From: Rhynchonema sp. JSB1_4
Taxonomy: Eukaryota > Nematoda > Chromadorea > Monhysterida > Xyalidae
Length of the DNA: 28,985 bases
Assembly: GCA_030248065.1 (NCBI GenBank)
Contig: JASAMV010003022.1
Location: 1 to 28,985 of the forward strand
Direction: 5' to 3'
Each line of letters starts with the position of its first letter. The stretch's first letter is position 1. Of the stretch, positions 22,201 through 27,971 are shown in pieces. Position numbers and translations under genes: made by a program. Below the pieces are notes generated by a model. That model saw only the letters and a list, made by a program, of their open reading frames with translations, was not told the origin of the DNA and did not search any database.

Positions 22201-22901
22201 CCCTGCAGCGTTTTACCAAAATAAAGTTCACCAACCTTCCGCAATTCCATCAATATCAATAACAGTCTCCATCGTGCCGTTTCCCTTCGATGATCGTTTC
22301 CTGACCGACTTCGATGTCGCTGTTGTGGATCGAGTATGCTGGTCGGAGCTGCTCTTGCCCTTGTCCGACACCACTGAGCGTTTGTCGTGGTGCACCCGCT
22401 GCAATATTGCACAAACTTCTTGCTGGTTACCTTGCCAACTCAGGATCAATCTTATTGAAGGCACATCAACCCAAGTTCAATCATTTTGGAATTGCTAGAG
22501 AAAAGCGTTGGTTGATCGATGAATGGAAATTGGGGACACAGTCGGTCCTGGTGTGCATTGTGAAACATCAAATTACGGTTGATCCCAGGAATGTGAAGAC
22601 GTCGCATGCGCAAAGATGCTCCACACGGAAGGTTTATGTGAAAGTTGAGAACAAAGATGAAAAGCGAAATGTTTATTCCATTCAAAAATAGATAAATATT
22701 CCCTACTTCCCACCAGAAAATTTGATATTCGCCACCCACCCTAGCGTCAGCTATATCGCCAGCCTGGTCCTTGTGATAGCTTTGCGATCGGGCGTAGTTC
22801 GGGTGCCGTGTTGGACTTTCCTCGTTTGGCACTAATTCCAGCACGTCGTCTCTTTTCGGCTGTTCTTTGCGCGATTTTCTATGGTCGCGTTTGTCGGGCA
22901 T
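6760..22901 (-). CDS. TRPA1: TRPA1-like cation channel, complete, 28 exons, 1470 residues
   Basis: Exons in gene order: 22901-22740, 22398-22236, 21999-21875, 21629-21431, 20936-20884, 20352-19981, 19516-19342, 18362-18157, 17792-17688, 17428-17227, 16763-16591, 16184-15978, 15617-15510, 15215-15138, 15026-14924, 11695-11553, 11120-10960, 10574-10389, 10151-10039, 9963-9851, 9780-9644, 9301-9130, 9066-8935, 8370-8166, 7821-7685, 7498-7376, 7289-7104, 6933-6760. They total 4413 bases with every phase matching. The ATG (22901-22899) has an in-frame TAA nine bases upstream. The protein has a charged N terminus (about 150 residues), an ankyrin domain (about 151-970), a linker (to about 1050), S1-S6 with a pore (about 1060-1350) and a C-terminal helix ending near 1470. 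TRPA channels are Ca2+-permeable sensors of irritants, temperature or other stimuli; the ligand cannot be read from sequence. The weakest junction is 8166/7821, where 8160 or 7839 would also keep frame. Confidence 0.93.
7376..9780 (-). CDS. TRPA1: TRPA exons 21-26: S1-S6 and pore
   Basis: Exon 21 carries HPLVISMLRHKWNGFGRYVY and S1 (YLALLIYILFVATLTL). Exon 22 has AWFHAENWQRSW and S2 (FIFVVTVFHIFKE). Exon 23 has RRLAYLSYENLIEW and S3 (VYIGVLLFLI). Exon 24 has S4 (WQWQLGCVVIFLAWMNLVL), the S4-S5 linker FPLFGIYVVMFTDIL and S5 (FFIVFVLFIVSFALCFYML). Exon 25 holds the pore helix and filter region (RLPFAILKTTVMMIGEFEYD). Exon 26 holds S6 (IMTILIMNLLVGLAVDDIK). The MNLLVGLAV-DI signature is highly characteristic of TRPA1. 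An acidic Glu sits at the pore mouth (MIGEFEY), as in other TRPA pores. Confidence 0.95.
8386..8623. mobile_element. Foldback/MITE-like element in TRPA intron 23
   Basis: Nearly the whole stretch is one imperfect palindrome. The left arm starts CATGGGTGATATTTTCGAAA and the right arm ends TTTCGAAAATTCCACCCCATG. The arms of roughly 110 bases flank a short centre near CGTTAATAACAGG. Inside the arms are repeats of GGTGTAAAGGTCAGTT type. The left end is about 15 bases from the splice acceptor of exon 24 (exon edge 8370). No coding capacity and no convincing target-site duplication were seen, so the superfamily is unknown. Confidence 0.8.
9851..10151 (-). CDS. TRPA1: TRPA exons 19-20: pre-S1 linker
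   Basis: Exon 19 (10151-10039) reads ITFDYEFLDDSYFDHKAK, matching the conserved FDYEFL segment that follows the ankyrin domain in TRPA proteins. Its donor GTACAC at 10038 is chosen because it alone gives the phase needed for exon 20. Exon 20 (9963-9851) reads NIELSPFETETGLLKPN and ends YHPLRVM at a GTGAGC donor. Confidence 0.85.
10214..10355. repeat. Poly-C/poly-G and poly-A low-complexity block in TRPA intron 18
   Basis: A G/C-only stretch passes into runs of 20 or more C, then a run of A, then another C run of about 22. It lies wholly within the intron between exon 18 (10389) and exon 19 (10151). Such homopolymers can be genuine, but they are also a common assembly or sequencing artefact. 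The length shown should not be trusted. Confidence 0.75.
10389..18362 (-). CDS. TRPA1: TRPA exons 8-18: ankyrin repeat array
   Basis: With exons 4 and 5 this makes about 16 ankyrin repeats, most with a clear TPLHxAA...G....VxxLLxxGA pattern. Examples are QTPLHFTAMRGNL, MTPLHAACVHGEYS, IPLHLAVENGHTDVAKILL, QPLHKAAQFNHMH, YPLHIAAHKGQAEVV and TTPLHLASRAGHVDVVRLL. Exons are small (78-207 bases) and break repeats at varied positions. The repeat domain forms the cytosolic arm of TRPA channels. Exon 18 (10574-10389) leaves the ankyrin pattern with LRKLIKRMPDMCERAFNKCM, the start of the linker to the membrane domain. Confidence 0.93.
11696..14923 (-). other. TRPA intron 15, the longest intron (3228 bases)
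   Basis: The donor GTGGGC is at 14923 and the acceptor TTGCAG ends at 11696. Flanking exons join in phase (G plus GC). No conserved exon was found inside. The stretch 12430-13830 is rich in CA/TG and TACATG repeats. Family A copies lie at about 12497-12545 and 12670-12705. The remainder (13900-14900) shows nothing I recognise apart from one copy of the 10-mer at 14286. Confidence 0.75.
13055..13105. repeat. Alternating purine-pyrimidine tract (CATGCATGCGCGCGCGTGTG type)
   Basis: About 50 bases of almost perfect purine-pyrimidine alternation run through CACATGCACATGCATGCATG, then CGCGCGCGCGTGTGCACAT. Such DNA can adopt Z-form or cruciform structure. It is part of the CA/TG-rich zone of TRPA intron 15. 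A second, shorter tract is at about 13335-13382. Confidence 0.7.
15300..15362 (+). repeat. Family B short interspersed repeat (GGTGCACC core), clearest copy
   Basis: The core consensus is GGTGCACCAGGTCATCGTCA, preceded by CAGACGGGC and followed by GTGCGAAT-CACCATGGATGATC. Other copies on the + strand: 831-866, 2229-2262 (partial), 7605-7650, 16335-16390, 17160-17225, 21004-21045. In reverse: 1170-1202, 5139-5180, 26228-26275. All are in introns. Copies are 30-60 bases with about 75-95% identity in the core. No tRNA-type promoter boxes were recognised, so I do not call it a SINE. Confidence 0.7.
16185..16590 (-). other. TRPA intron 11 (406 bases) with degenerate repeats
   Basis: It contains a family B copy (16335-16390), a 10-mer copy (16417) and, at about 16200-16262, a sequence with TTGCAGGCTCAGGCTGAGG that resembles the palindromic units of the 18648-19323 foldback element. 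No coding segment was seen. The donor on the exon 11 side is GTTGGT (16590 downward). Confidence 0.65.
16945..17140. mobile_element. Family A palindromic repeat (TCACGTGA core), best paired copy
   Basis: The left arm reads CTTGGTGATCGAACGGGACC and then AGATTTTTTGAATTTTTGCA. The right arm reads AAAAAGTCACGTGTCCAAG, then GATCAGATCCGATCATCAA. These are inverted copies of a shared unit whose consensus contains GGTGATCGGATCGGATCTG followed by TTTTGGTCACGTGACTTTTT. It lies in TRPA intron 10, about 180 bases from exon 11. Related single or paired copies are listed in the family A entry. Confidence 0.7.
18648..19323. mobile_element. Foldback element with ~200-base inverted arms in TRPA intron 7
   Basis: The ends are CAGTACCAGCTGCAATT and its complement AATTGCAGCTGGTACTG. 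The arms (about 18648-18845 and 19125-19323) match over their length. They include GGCTGATTGAGGCCTGCG, CTCAATACAAAAGATAGGAG and GGCGGATGCAT on one side and their complements on the other. The arms are packed with palindromic GAGCCTGCAGGCTC units. The centre (about 280 bases) is AT-rich without a conserved frame. Terminal CAG and subterminal palindromes recall hAT-type non-autonomous elements, but no 8-base target duplication is visible (flanks ...ACAATATG and TAGTCCCC). It ends 18 bases from the exon 7 donor. Confidence 0.85.
19342..20352 (-). CDS. TRPA1: TRPA exons 6-7: disordered insertion inside the ankyrin domain
   Basis: Exon 5 ends LAPLHFAARYSRAN, the first half of an ankyrin repeat. 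Exon 8 supplies a matching second half, SVVSLLIDHGADPN. Between them exons 6 (124 residues) and 7 (58 residues), plus the first 20 or so residues of exon 8, add about 200 residues. These are rich in Arg, Ser, Pro, Thr and acidic residues, for example RRRRHPTPIPTVTEH and YIDSSDDADSGSETQE. Exons 6 and 7 begin and end in compatible phases (0 to 0, 0 to 1). The insertion could be a regulatory loop or optional exons; only transcripts would tell. Confidence 0.72.
21875..22901 (-). CDS. TRPA1: TRPA exons 1-3: charged, low-complexity cytosolic N terminus
   Basis: Exon 1 begins MPDKRDHRKSRKEQPKRDD, exon 2 reads RVHHDKRSVVSDKGKSSS and exon 3 reads VLKRPKSKKTVTDRQ. This is about 150 residues rich in Lys, Arg, Ser and Asp, with no ankyrin consensus. 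Linkage to the channel rests on phase (0, 1, 0) and on the absence of a plausible Met in exon 4. The exon 2 acceptor (22399-22401) has an alternative reading upstream that stays open, so its 5' edge is less certain. No signal peptide is seen, as expected for a cytosolic N terminus. Confidence 0.75.
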
Positions 22902-24189
22902 CTTATCTTATTTATTCATTTAAAAATTCTATTCTTTTGTTGCTTTTTGTTTAATCTGCAAACAGAGAGCTTTCATCTGCCTTTTTGACATAAACCGCCA
23001 TAACGGTGCGATAAATTCGGCTTTTTTGGCGATAAAAAGACCTGCGTTATGCAAATACACTTGGCATGGTAGAAAAAAGTTGAAACCCTGTGCGGTCAAT
23101 GGGTAAAGTGCACAGTGCAGGTCTGAAAATACAAACACAGCAGACACTATAGTCAAACATGTGCGATAGTATAGCCCAAGCCAGCATAATATGCACAACC
23201 ACCCTCCCGCAATGTTTCGTACTGCACTGCACTACTGCGGGCTGCGGCTGGCTGCTATGTGGACTTGTGCAACGACCAGAATAGGAGTGCAGAAAACGCT
23301 AAAAACCACCAGCGCATTTCGCAATTGTAAACATTGTCGTAGTTCCATACTTTATGAACGTCAGCCTCATTCAGAGGCGTTACTCAATTGCTGCCGGCAG
23401 TTGTATATTTTTGTGACATAATGACAGCTGCTGTATTGTGAATGATGAAATATATCAACGTTGAATAAAAATTCGTGGAAAACTGCTGTCAGCAAAAACA
23501 CATCTTGGATTTTAACTTGACCACAATGAAAACAAACAACTGAACAAATAAAGCGATTGCATGTTGATTGGGCACACAGATGTCAAAAGCATTCGCGTTT
23601 AACAAATTAGACGCCCGGAGTTTTTTGTGGTCTGTGAATTTTAGCGCGCAAGGGTTGTTAAGACCCAAGACCTTGTTGTCACACTAGTGTCATAGCAACC
23701 CTCCCTTCATGCGCACGTACAGGCACCTGGGACACTTGGTTGGTCGACCGGAGGACCATGACGATGCAAGGCTTGGCAAACATGTACATGCATAAATGAA
23801 CCATTTGGCACAATGCAATGGGCTTGAAATTGGCATGGAATATGGCCATGTGATGACAAGGACAGCATTGTGTGGTTTTGGCAAACATACATAGCTCATG
23901 GAAGTATTGATCACAGGGCAGCACTTTGTTTTTGTTTTTTGGTATGAAAACCGGCAAATGCTATGCGACAAACAAAGACAGACAATTTTATGGCGAAACA
24001 GACCCACACAAAATAGTGTCGCAACGAAATTCCAATTTTCTTGTTTTGAACATCAGATATGATAAGGCCTCAGCGGTGGTTTGGGGATATTTTTCTTCTC
24101 CTCATCAGGGTAGATAAAGCTCACTTGGTTCAGGGGCTGGATTCAACCCAAACCACAGCTGGTGCTTTGGAAACTCGGCAATCAATCAA
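22902..24189. other. Intergenic region between TASK-like 3' exons and TRPA start
   Basis: The region is AT-rich without a conserved reading frame. It should contain the TRPA promoter and 5' UTR. No clear TATA box or initiator could be assigned. An in-frame TAA precedes the TRPA ATG by nine bases, which supports that ATG. A plus-strand AATAAA occurs near 23464, but no plus-strand gene is evident. Confidence 0.6.
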
Positions 24190-24324
24190 TCAATTCAAGA
24201 GCAATTCCCAATCACAATCACAGGTGATGGTCGATGATTGATCACGTGACCACGATGTTGTATCAATCGATCCACCTGGTTCACCGGTGCGCGACGAACG
24301 CAATACGCCACTGGCTTGGGATCC
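24190..24324 (-). CDS. Probable last 3' exon of the long K2P form
   Basis: After acceptor CGACAACAG it reads GSQASGVLRSSRTGEPGG, then SIDTTSWSRDQSSTIT, to a TGA at 24192-24190 (44 residues). Phase 0 matches the donor of 24632-24733 exactly. It is rich in Ser/Thr, as K2P tails often are. It could instead belong to a separate short gene, because the link to the channel core is unresolved. Confidence 0.45.
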   Translation of the reverse strand, partial: GSQASGVLRSSRTGEPGGSIDTTSWSRDQSSTITCDCDWELLLN

Positions 24325-24414
24325 CTGTTGTCGTCTTGGCAGGACACACATGCGGTTAACTGGAAAGTTGAATGCAAATTTATCAAAAAGATAATTGTCT
24401 ATCCCTGGGTATGT

Positions 24415-24612
24415 ATGAACATAAACATGAACATGAACATGACCATAAACACGAATATAAACGTAAATGTAACCACGAACGTTGTCATAAATATAAACAC
24501 AAGCATTAACATGAACATAAACATGAACGTAAGCATGATCGTAAACATAAACATAAGCACGAGCACAGACATGAAAATAAACATGAACGTAAACACGAAC
24601 GCAAAGATGAAC
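24415..24612. repeat. Hexamer-periodic minisatellite, 33 units of ATGAAC/ATAAAC type
   Basis: Exactly 198 bases divide into 33 hexamers, mostly A-T-R-A-A-C with variants such as GTAAAC, ACGAAC and ATGACC. It lies inside the inferred intron 24325-24631. Open frames across it on both strands (Asn/Met-rich, or Phe/Met/Val-rich) arise from the repeat and are not called genes. Confidence 0.9.
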
Positions 24613-24631
24613 TTGGACAAAAGACTCATAC

Positions 24632-24733
24632 CGTCGATGGGCCGCCGTCCTCTTGTGCATTCAGCAAATTGGCGCTCGGGAAGTTCGTCATCACGTGATT
24701 GGGCACATGAGGGGCGCAATTCGACTCATATTT
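24632..24733 (-). CDS. Probable alternative 3' exon of the K2P gene
   Basis: Acceptor AAATGCAG, donor GTATGAG. The open phase-0 reading is KYESNCAPHVPNHVMTNF followed by PSANLLNAQEDGGPST. It has the composition expected of a cytosolic K2P tail but no motif I recognise. Skipping the stop with the GTAAGT donor at 24957 would leave phase 2, which does not join directly to this phase-0 exon. An extra exon in 24830-24900 would be needed (the frame beginning near 24883 with GTACGG/GTTCAT donors is one option). The connection is unproven. Confidence 0.5.
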
Positions 24734-24931
24734 CTGCATTTTTTGGCATAAGTGTTGTGGCACCAGTAACACCCAGACATCATGATATTAAAGTTGATTT
24801 TGAAAATGAACCGTACCGGGGCGCGTGCTTCTGCTGTTGTTCTTGACTATTAATTTGACAGGGACCCTGGTGATCGAGGTTCTCCAAAATCACACGCCTG
24901 AAAATAACGAAGGTTTTTGGATTGCAGATGT

Positions 24932-24937
24932 TTTATT
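24932..24937 (-). terminator. Putative poly(A) signal AATAAA directly after the short K2P stop
   Basis: TTTATT on the + strand reads AATAAA on the minus strand, 16 bases after the TAA at 24956-24954. Its closeness to the stop supports a short-tailed transcript ending here. Confidence 0.55.
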
Positions 24938-24953
24938 CAACAAAGACGCAAAC

Positions 24954-27063
24954 TTACTGTTTCGGCTGCAAGTTCTCATTCTGCTCCCGATTTACGCTCA
25001 TGAAACGCAACACCAGCAGGTTCACGCAAGCTGAGAAAATAGCGAGCCCAAACAGAATGAACAGCAGCGTAAACACCACATAGCCGGGTGCCTCTTGTAG
25101 ATTGTCGTTGGTCTGCAGCGGCACGTAGTCACCGAATCCGATGGTGCTCACTGCAATATTGGGCGGCACAGAGCACTCTTTTCAGAGACCCTCCATGGGG
25201 TCACTTTTTGGTTTCTGTGAACCGTTGGCCTCAAAACAGTGACTGCGATAAACTTTCTTTATAGTGACCAAAAAATGCCGGGTCAGGGCCATGGCGCTAC
25301 CAAAATGATGGACTATAATACTGGTCACCACATTCATACAAACATTTTGTTGTGACGTGACGATGACCTAGTAAACCGCCAGCGAGCGCAAATTCGGCAA
25401 TCAAAAAGCACACACTACGGCACAATTCAAAGTTAAACATCGCCCAATCAGTGTACTCACACGTGAGAATGCAGTAGTAATAGGAGTCGAACGGACGCCA
25501 TTTTTCATCGCTTAAACGACCAATAACTCGTCAATTCGGACTTCAAACATTATAAAATTTCGAAGTTCACAAACTAATGAAAAACGTAGGTGCCAAGCAG
25601 AATGCACAGCGTGCCGATGGAGAAACTGATCATAATGAGTACGGTTGGCGACACGTGGGAAATCTTGTGACCGGTGATCAGGGTACGAATCTGAAACATT
25701 ATGGCATTTTTAGGCCGCTGTCAACCTTGCGGTGATCGGATCGGATCTGACTTGATCATGTGTTTTTTTCTGCACGCGACATTTCAAGATCATTAATGGC
25801 ACTGATTTTGATCAGCGTGTAGGGATTTATGCGAACAACTTTTATGACATCAGTAGATCTCGAAATGACTTATTATCCAGAAAAATTGAGGTAACCAAAG
25901 CGGGCCCAGAGTTGATACCAACTACTGACATAGGATTCACCACCATAAAAGGAACGCACCTTGCGAAAAATGTGCGAGATAAACGTGTTCAATCGTTCGC
26001 CAATACTTTGAAACATTATGATGTTGAGTGGAATGCCGAAGATGGCGTACAACATGCAGAATGCGCGACCCCATTGTGTTGCCGGTGTTGAGTGACCGTA
26101 ACCTTGAAGAATCATGTACAATCTGAATGAATGACCGAGTGTTTCGACCGTATTCCGGGTGCTACAGTCTCCATAAAAGAATGAAGGCCATCTGGTATGT
26201 TTGGGCTTGGGGTACGTGACCACCTGGTGCAGTCGCACTGAAATTGACCAGGTGCACCACCGGTCTGCGTAAACCGCCACACGCCAAGGGTCATAATATG
26301 ACAAGTGACAGCTCTTGAGTGATGTGACGTCCCCGACAACGATGGAAACGCCTGTTCCGGAATGTCGGCCGAATTTAGAAACAAATATTTCTTTTTTCGT
26401 CCACCGACCAACAGTGGTGATGACAACAGTCGAGAAATAGAATGCGCCAGCAAATGCCCTGTGTCGACCAGCCTTGTGTGGAATCGACTGTAGTATGGCA
26501 TCGCCGAAATCTTTGAAATCCTCGCGAGTGAAGTTGTACTGAAACATTTGTGTGATTAACCAGTCATATCAAATTGGTGTGGACTGGATACTCAATGTCA
26601 CGCGACGCGACTGTTTTTTGTTAACCGAGCATGAGTGAAGGCTGCAATTGCAACGGTGGCGTGAAAGTTGCGCGCAGCTATAACAATGGTGGAAATCAGC
26701 TTGTAAGCTCGAAATGCCATAAAAAAGCGTGTGATAAAGACAAGTCTCTCAACCAATCACGTTTGATCATTCTGTGGTGCCGGGACCGGATATGACACAA
26801 ATCCCTGAAAAAAAGTAGACACCAAGGAGGCAAGGGCAACCTGATGACACCAACCTTTCGCATCAAATAACTGCGATTGACGGCAATGGTATTCCTCCAA
26901 TATGTATATCATTGTTAGACTCCAATGCTACAAACATGGCAGCACCGAATACCAAGTAAGTCAATGTGCACACTATCAGTAACAATGCACGAACATTCTT
27001 GCCACCACTGCGAGACACTGATGAGCTCTGGCCCACCAATGGGTCGGATCGTACGGCGTACAT
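24954..27063 (-). CDS. TASK-like two-pore-domain (K2P) potassium channel, 6 exons, 275-residue short form
   Basis: Exons: 27063-26872, 26538-26409, 26102-25960, 25690-25575, 25510-25461 and 25150-24954 (stop TAA at 24956-24954). They sum to 828 bases with phases matching. Exon 1 has M1 (LLLIVCTLTYLVFGAAMF). Exon 2 has an N-glycosylation site (YNFT) and the first pore helix (FYFSTVVITTV). Exon 3 continues the filter GYGHSTP and M2 (CMLYAIFGIPLNIIMFQSIG). Exon 4 carries M3. Exons 5-6 give YYYCILTLSTIGFGDYVPLQ and M4 ending VLRFMSVN. These match the KCNK3/KCNK9 (TASK) subfamily better than other K2P channels and predict a background K+ leak at the plasma membrane. The first junction (donor GTTATT at 26871) is the weakest. 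Vertebrate TASK channels have about 375-395 residues, so the tail here is short. Confidence 0.9.
25151..25460 (-). other. K2P intron 5 (310 bases)
   Basis: Bounded by donor GTGAGT (25460) and acceptor ATATTGCAG (25151 side). I see no repeat family member and no other feature. The stretch near 25200-25330 contains short AGTGACCAAAAA-like words only. Confidence 0.7.
25461..26102 (-). CDS. TASK-like exons 3-5: first filter end, M2, M3 and pre-P2 loop
   Basis: Exon 3 (26102-25960) begins with GT completing Gly, giving GYGHSTPATQWGRAFCM, and ends SHIFRK at a GTGCGT donor. Exon 4 (25690-25575) reads IRTLITGHKISHVSPT then M3 (LIMISFSIGTLCILLGTYVF). It ends in phase 2 at a GTTTGT donor; a TAG would follow if unspliced. 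Exon 5 (25510-25461) is only 50 bases and reads DEKWRPFDSYYYCILT. Its donor GTGAGT at 25460 was chosen because it restores Leu before STIGFGDY. The alignment with TASK M3-P2 spacing is nearly gap-free. Confidence 0.88.
26539..26871 (-). other. K2P intron 1 (333 bases) with uncertain donor
   Basis: Between exon 1 and YNFT of exon 2, vertebrate TASK proteins have about 20 charged residues. Here exon 1 ends with NNDIHIGGIPLPSIA if the GTTATT donor is used. Just downstream, in another frame, the sequence reads LFDAK before a GTTGGT donor-like site. No separate exon with a charged segment was found, so a missed microexon or base error remains possible. Confidence 0.5.
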
Positions 27064-27293
27064 GTCTACCTGTCTCACAGCATAAACACATGAACCTGAA
27101 TCAACGCTTGGCAAGGTATCGGATTGGATGTTCCTTGCTCACGTGGACGCTTTTTGGGTACTTCTGAGATTTGCTGATGCCTGTGACGCCCCTAGTACCT
27201 ATTTTTTGCCATTTTTTTGTGGAAATTCTCAGAAAGGGTATATTTGGTATTTGGCGATTTTTGACATTTGAACCTAAGGAGTGCCTATTTTGC

Positions 27294-27315
27294 GCCTAAA
27301 ATGCTCATTTTAGGC
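27294..27315. repeat. Perfect inverted repeat GCCTAAAATG-CT-CATTTTAGGC
   Basis: The two 10-base arms are exact complements around a 2-base loop. Nearby words (AGTGCCTATTTT, AGGCCTAAAAAATGC) are degenerate copies of the same unit. It is intergenic and its function is unknown. Confidence 0.85.
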
Positions 27316-27917
27316 CTAAAAAATGCATGTTTCAGGCAAAAATTGGGGAATTCAGTGTACCCGGTGGGAAATTACGGGAGTAAGTGTACCATGGTCGGGA
27401 ATTAAATGTATCCTGGGGTGGAGCCCCCACAAAAATTACACTGCCCAGAAGTGACGCTGGCCAAAGTTAGAGGCATCACTAAATCTCGAAATACCAACAA
27501 AAAGTCACGTGACGGTTTTGATCACCCAACATTTAATACTGGCGCCGGCTTAATCAAGTAAGTCAAGCTCAGCAAGTAGAAAAAAACATATGTAACGGGT
27601 TGTGTAGCATAGGAACCAAAATCTTTGAAAATAAACAAGCCAGCCAGCTGAGCTGAATCTAAACGCAACACAAAATGACAAGCAGAAACGTGTGATGCAA
27701 GTCAGCTAGAGCAGATAACCGTCACAAGCTGCGCACTTGCACCAGCACATGCAAGACAAACAGACAGACAGAATGGCACATAAATAATTACTGAAATGGC
27801 GGTCGGCGCACAAGATGACGCAGCTTCTGTGTATGTATTCTGTACAACGTAATAGCCGGACACCAAAGCCGGCGCAGGCAAGGTAATCAAACCAGACAAG
27901 TTCTTACTATTTAATGG

Positions 27918-27923
27918 TTTATT
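27918..27923 (-). terminator. Putative poly(A) signal AATAAA of the small membrane-protein gene
   Basis: TTTATT on the + strand lies 48 bases beyond the TAG stop on the minus strand. It supports exon 28222-27972 being the terminal exon. Confidence 0.5.
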
Positions 27924-27971
27924 TTTCAGATACGATTGAAAACCCACAAGTCACGAGGATACACGATGTCA

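Larger units (their letters stand above)
125..22570. repeat. Dispersed 10-mer TGATGTTTCA / TGAAACATCA, 18 exact copies
   Basis: TGATGTTTCA on the + strand starts at 125, 689, 2133, 2515, 9314, 17442 and 20771. TGAAACATCA starts at 2570, 5396, 7297, 14286, 15028, 15121, 16417, 17668, 17794, 20356 and 22561. Chance would give about 0.06 copies in this length on both strands. Five copies fall in aminopeptidase exons, in three reading frames. Several lie at or beside splice sites, including two acceptors that read TGATGTTTCAG exactly (exon edges 15026 and 17792). Many further 9-of-10 matches occur, for example near 1718, 8079, 8514, 25692, 26008 and 26539. Confidence 0.85.
27064..27971. other. 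Intergenic/5' region between the K2P gene and the small membrane-protein gene
   Basis: It contains the expected K2P promoter side, a perfect 10-base-arm hairpin (27294-27315), a reverse family A copy (about 27478-27530) and the poly(A) signal of the upstream gene (27918-27923). The open frame at 27702-27947 is hydrophobic in part, but it has no good splice acceptor and no homology I recognise, so I do not call it. Confidence 0.6.

Noticed and set aside
22110..22235. Continuation of TRPA exon 2 past 22236 in an open frame
   Set aside because: A GTTGGT donor at 22235 gives the phase required by exon 3; reading through yields no TRPA-like sequence.
24316..24846. Asn/Met-rich open frame on + and Phe/Met/Val-rich frames on -
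   Set aside because: They are produced by the 33-unit hexamer repeat. Splice sites and conserved tails place the repeat in an intron.
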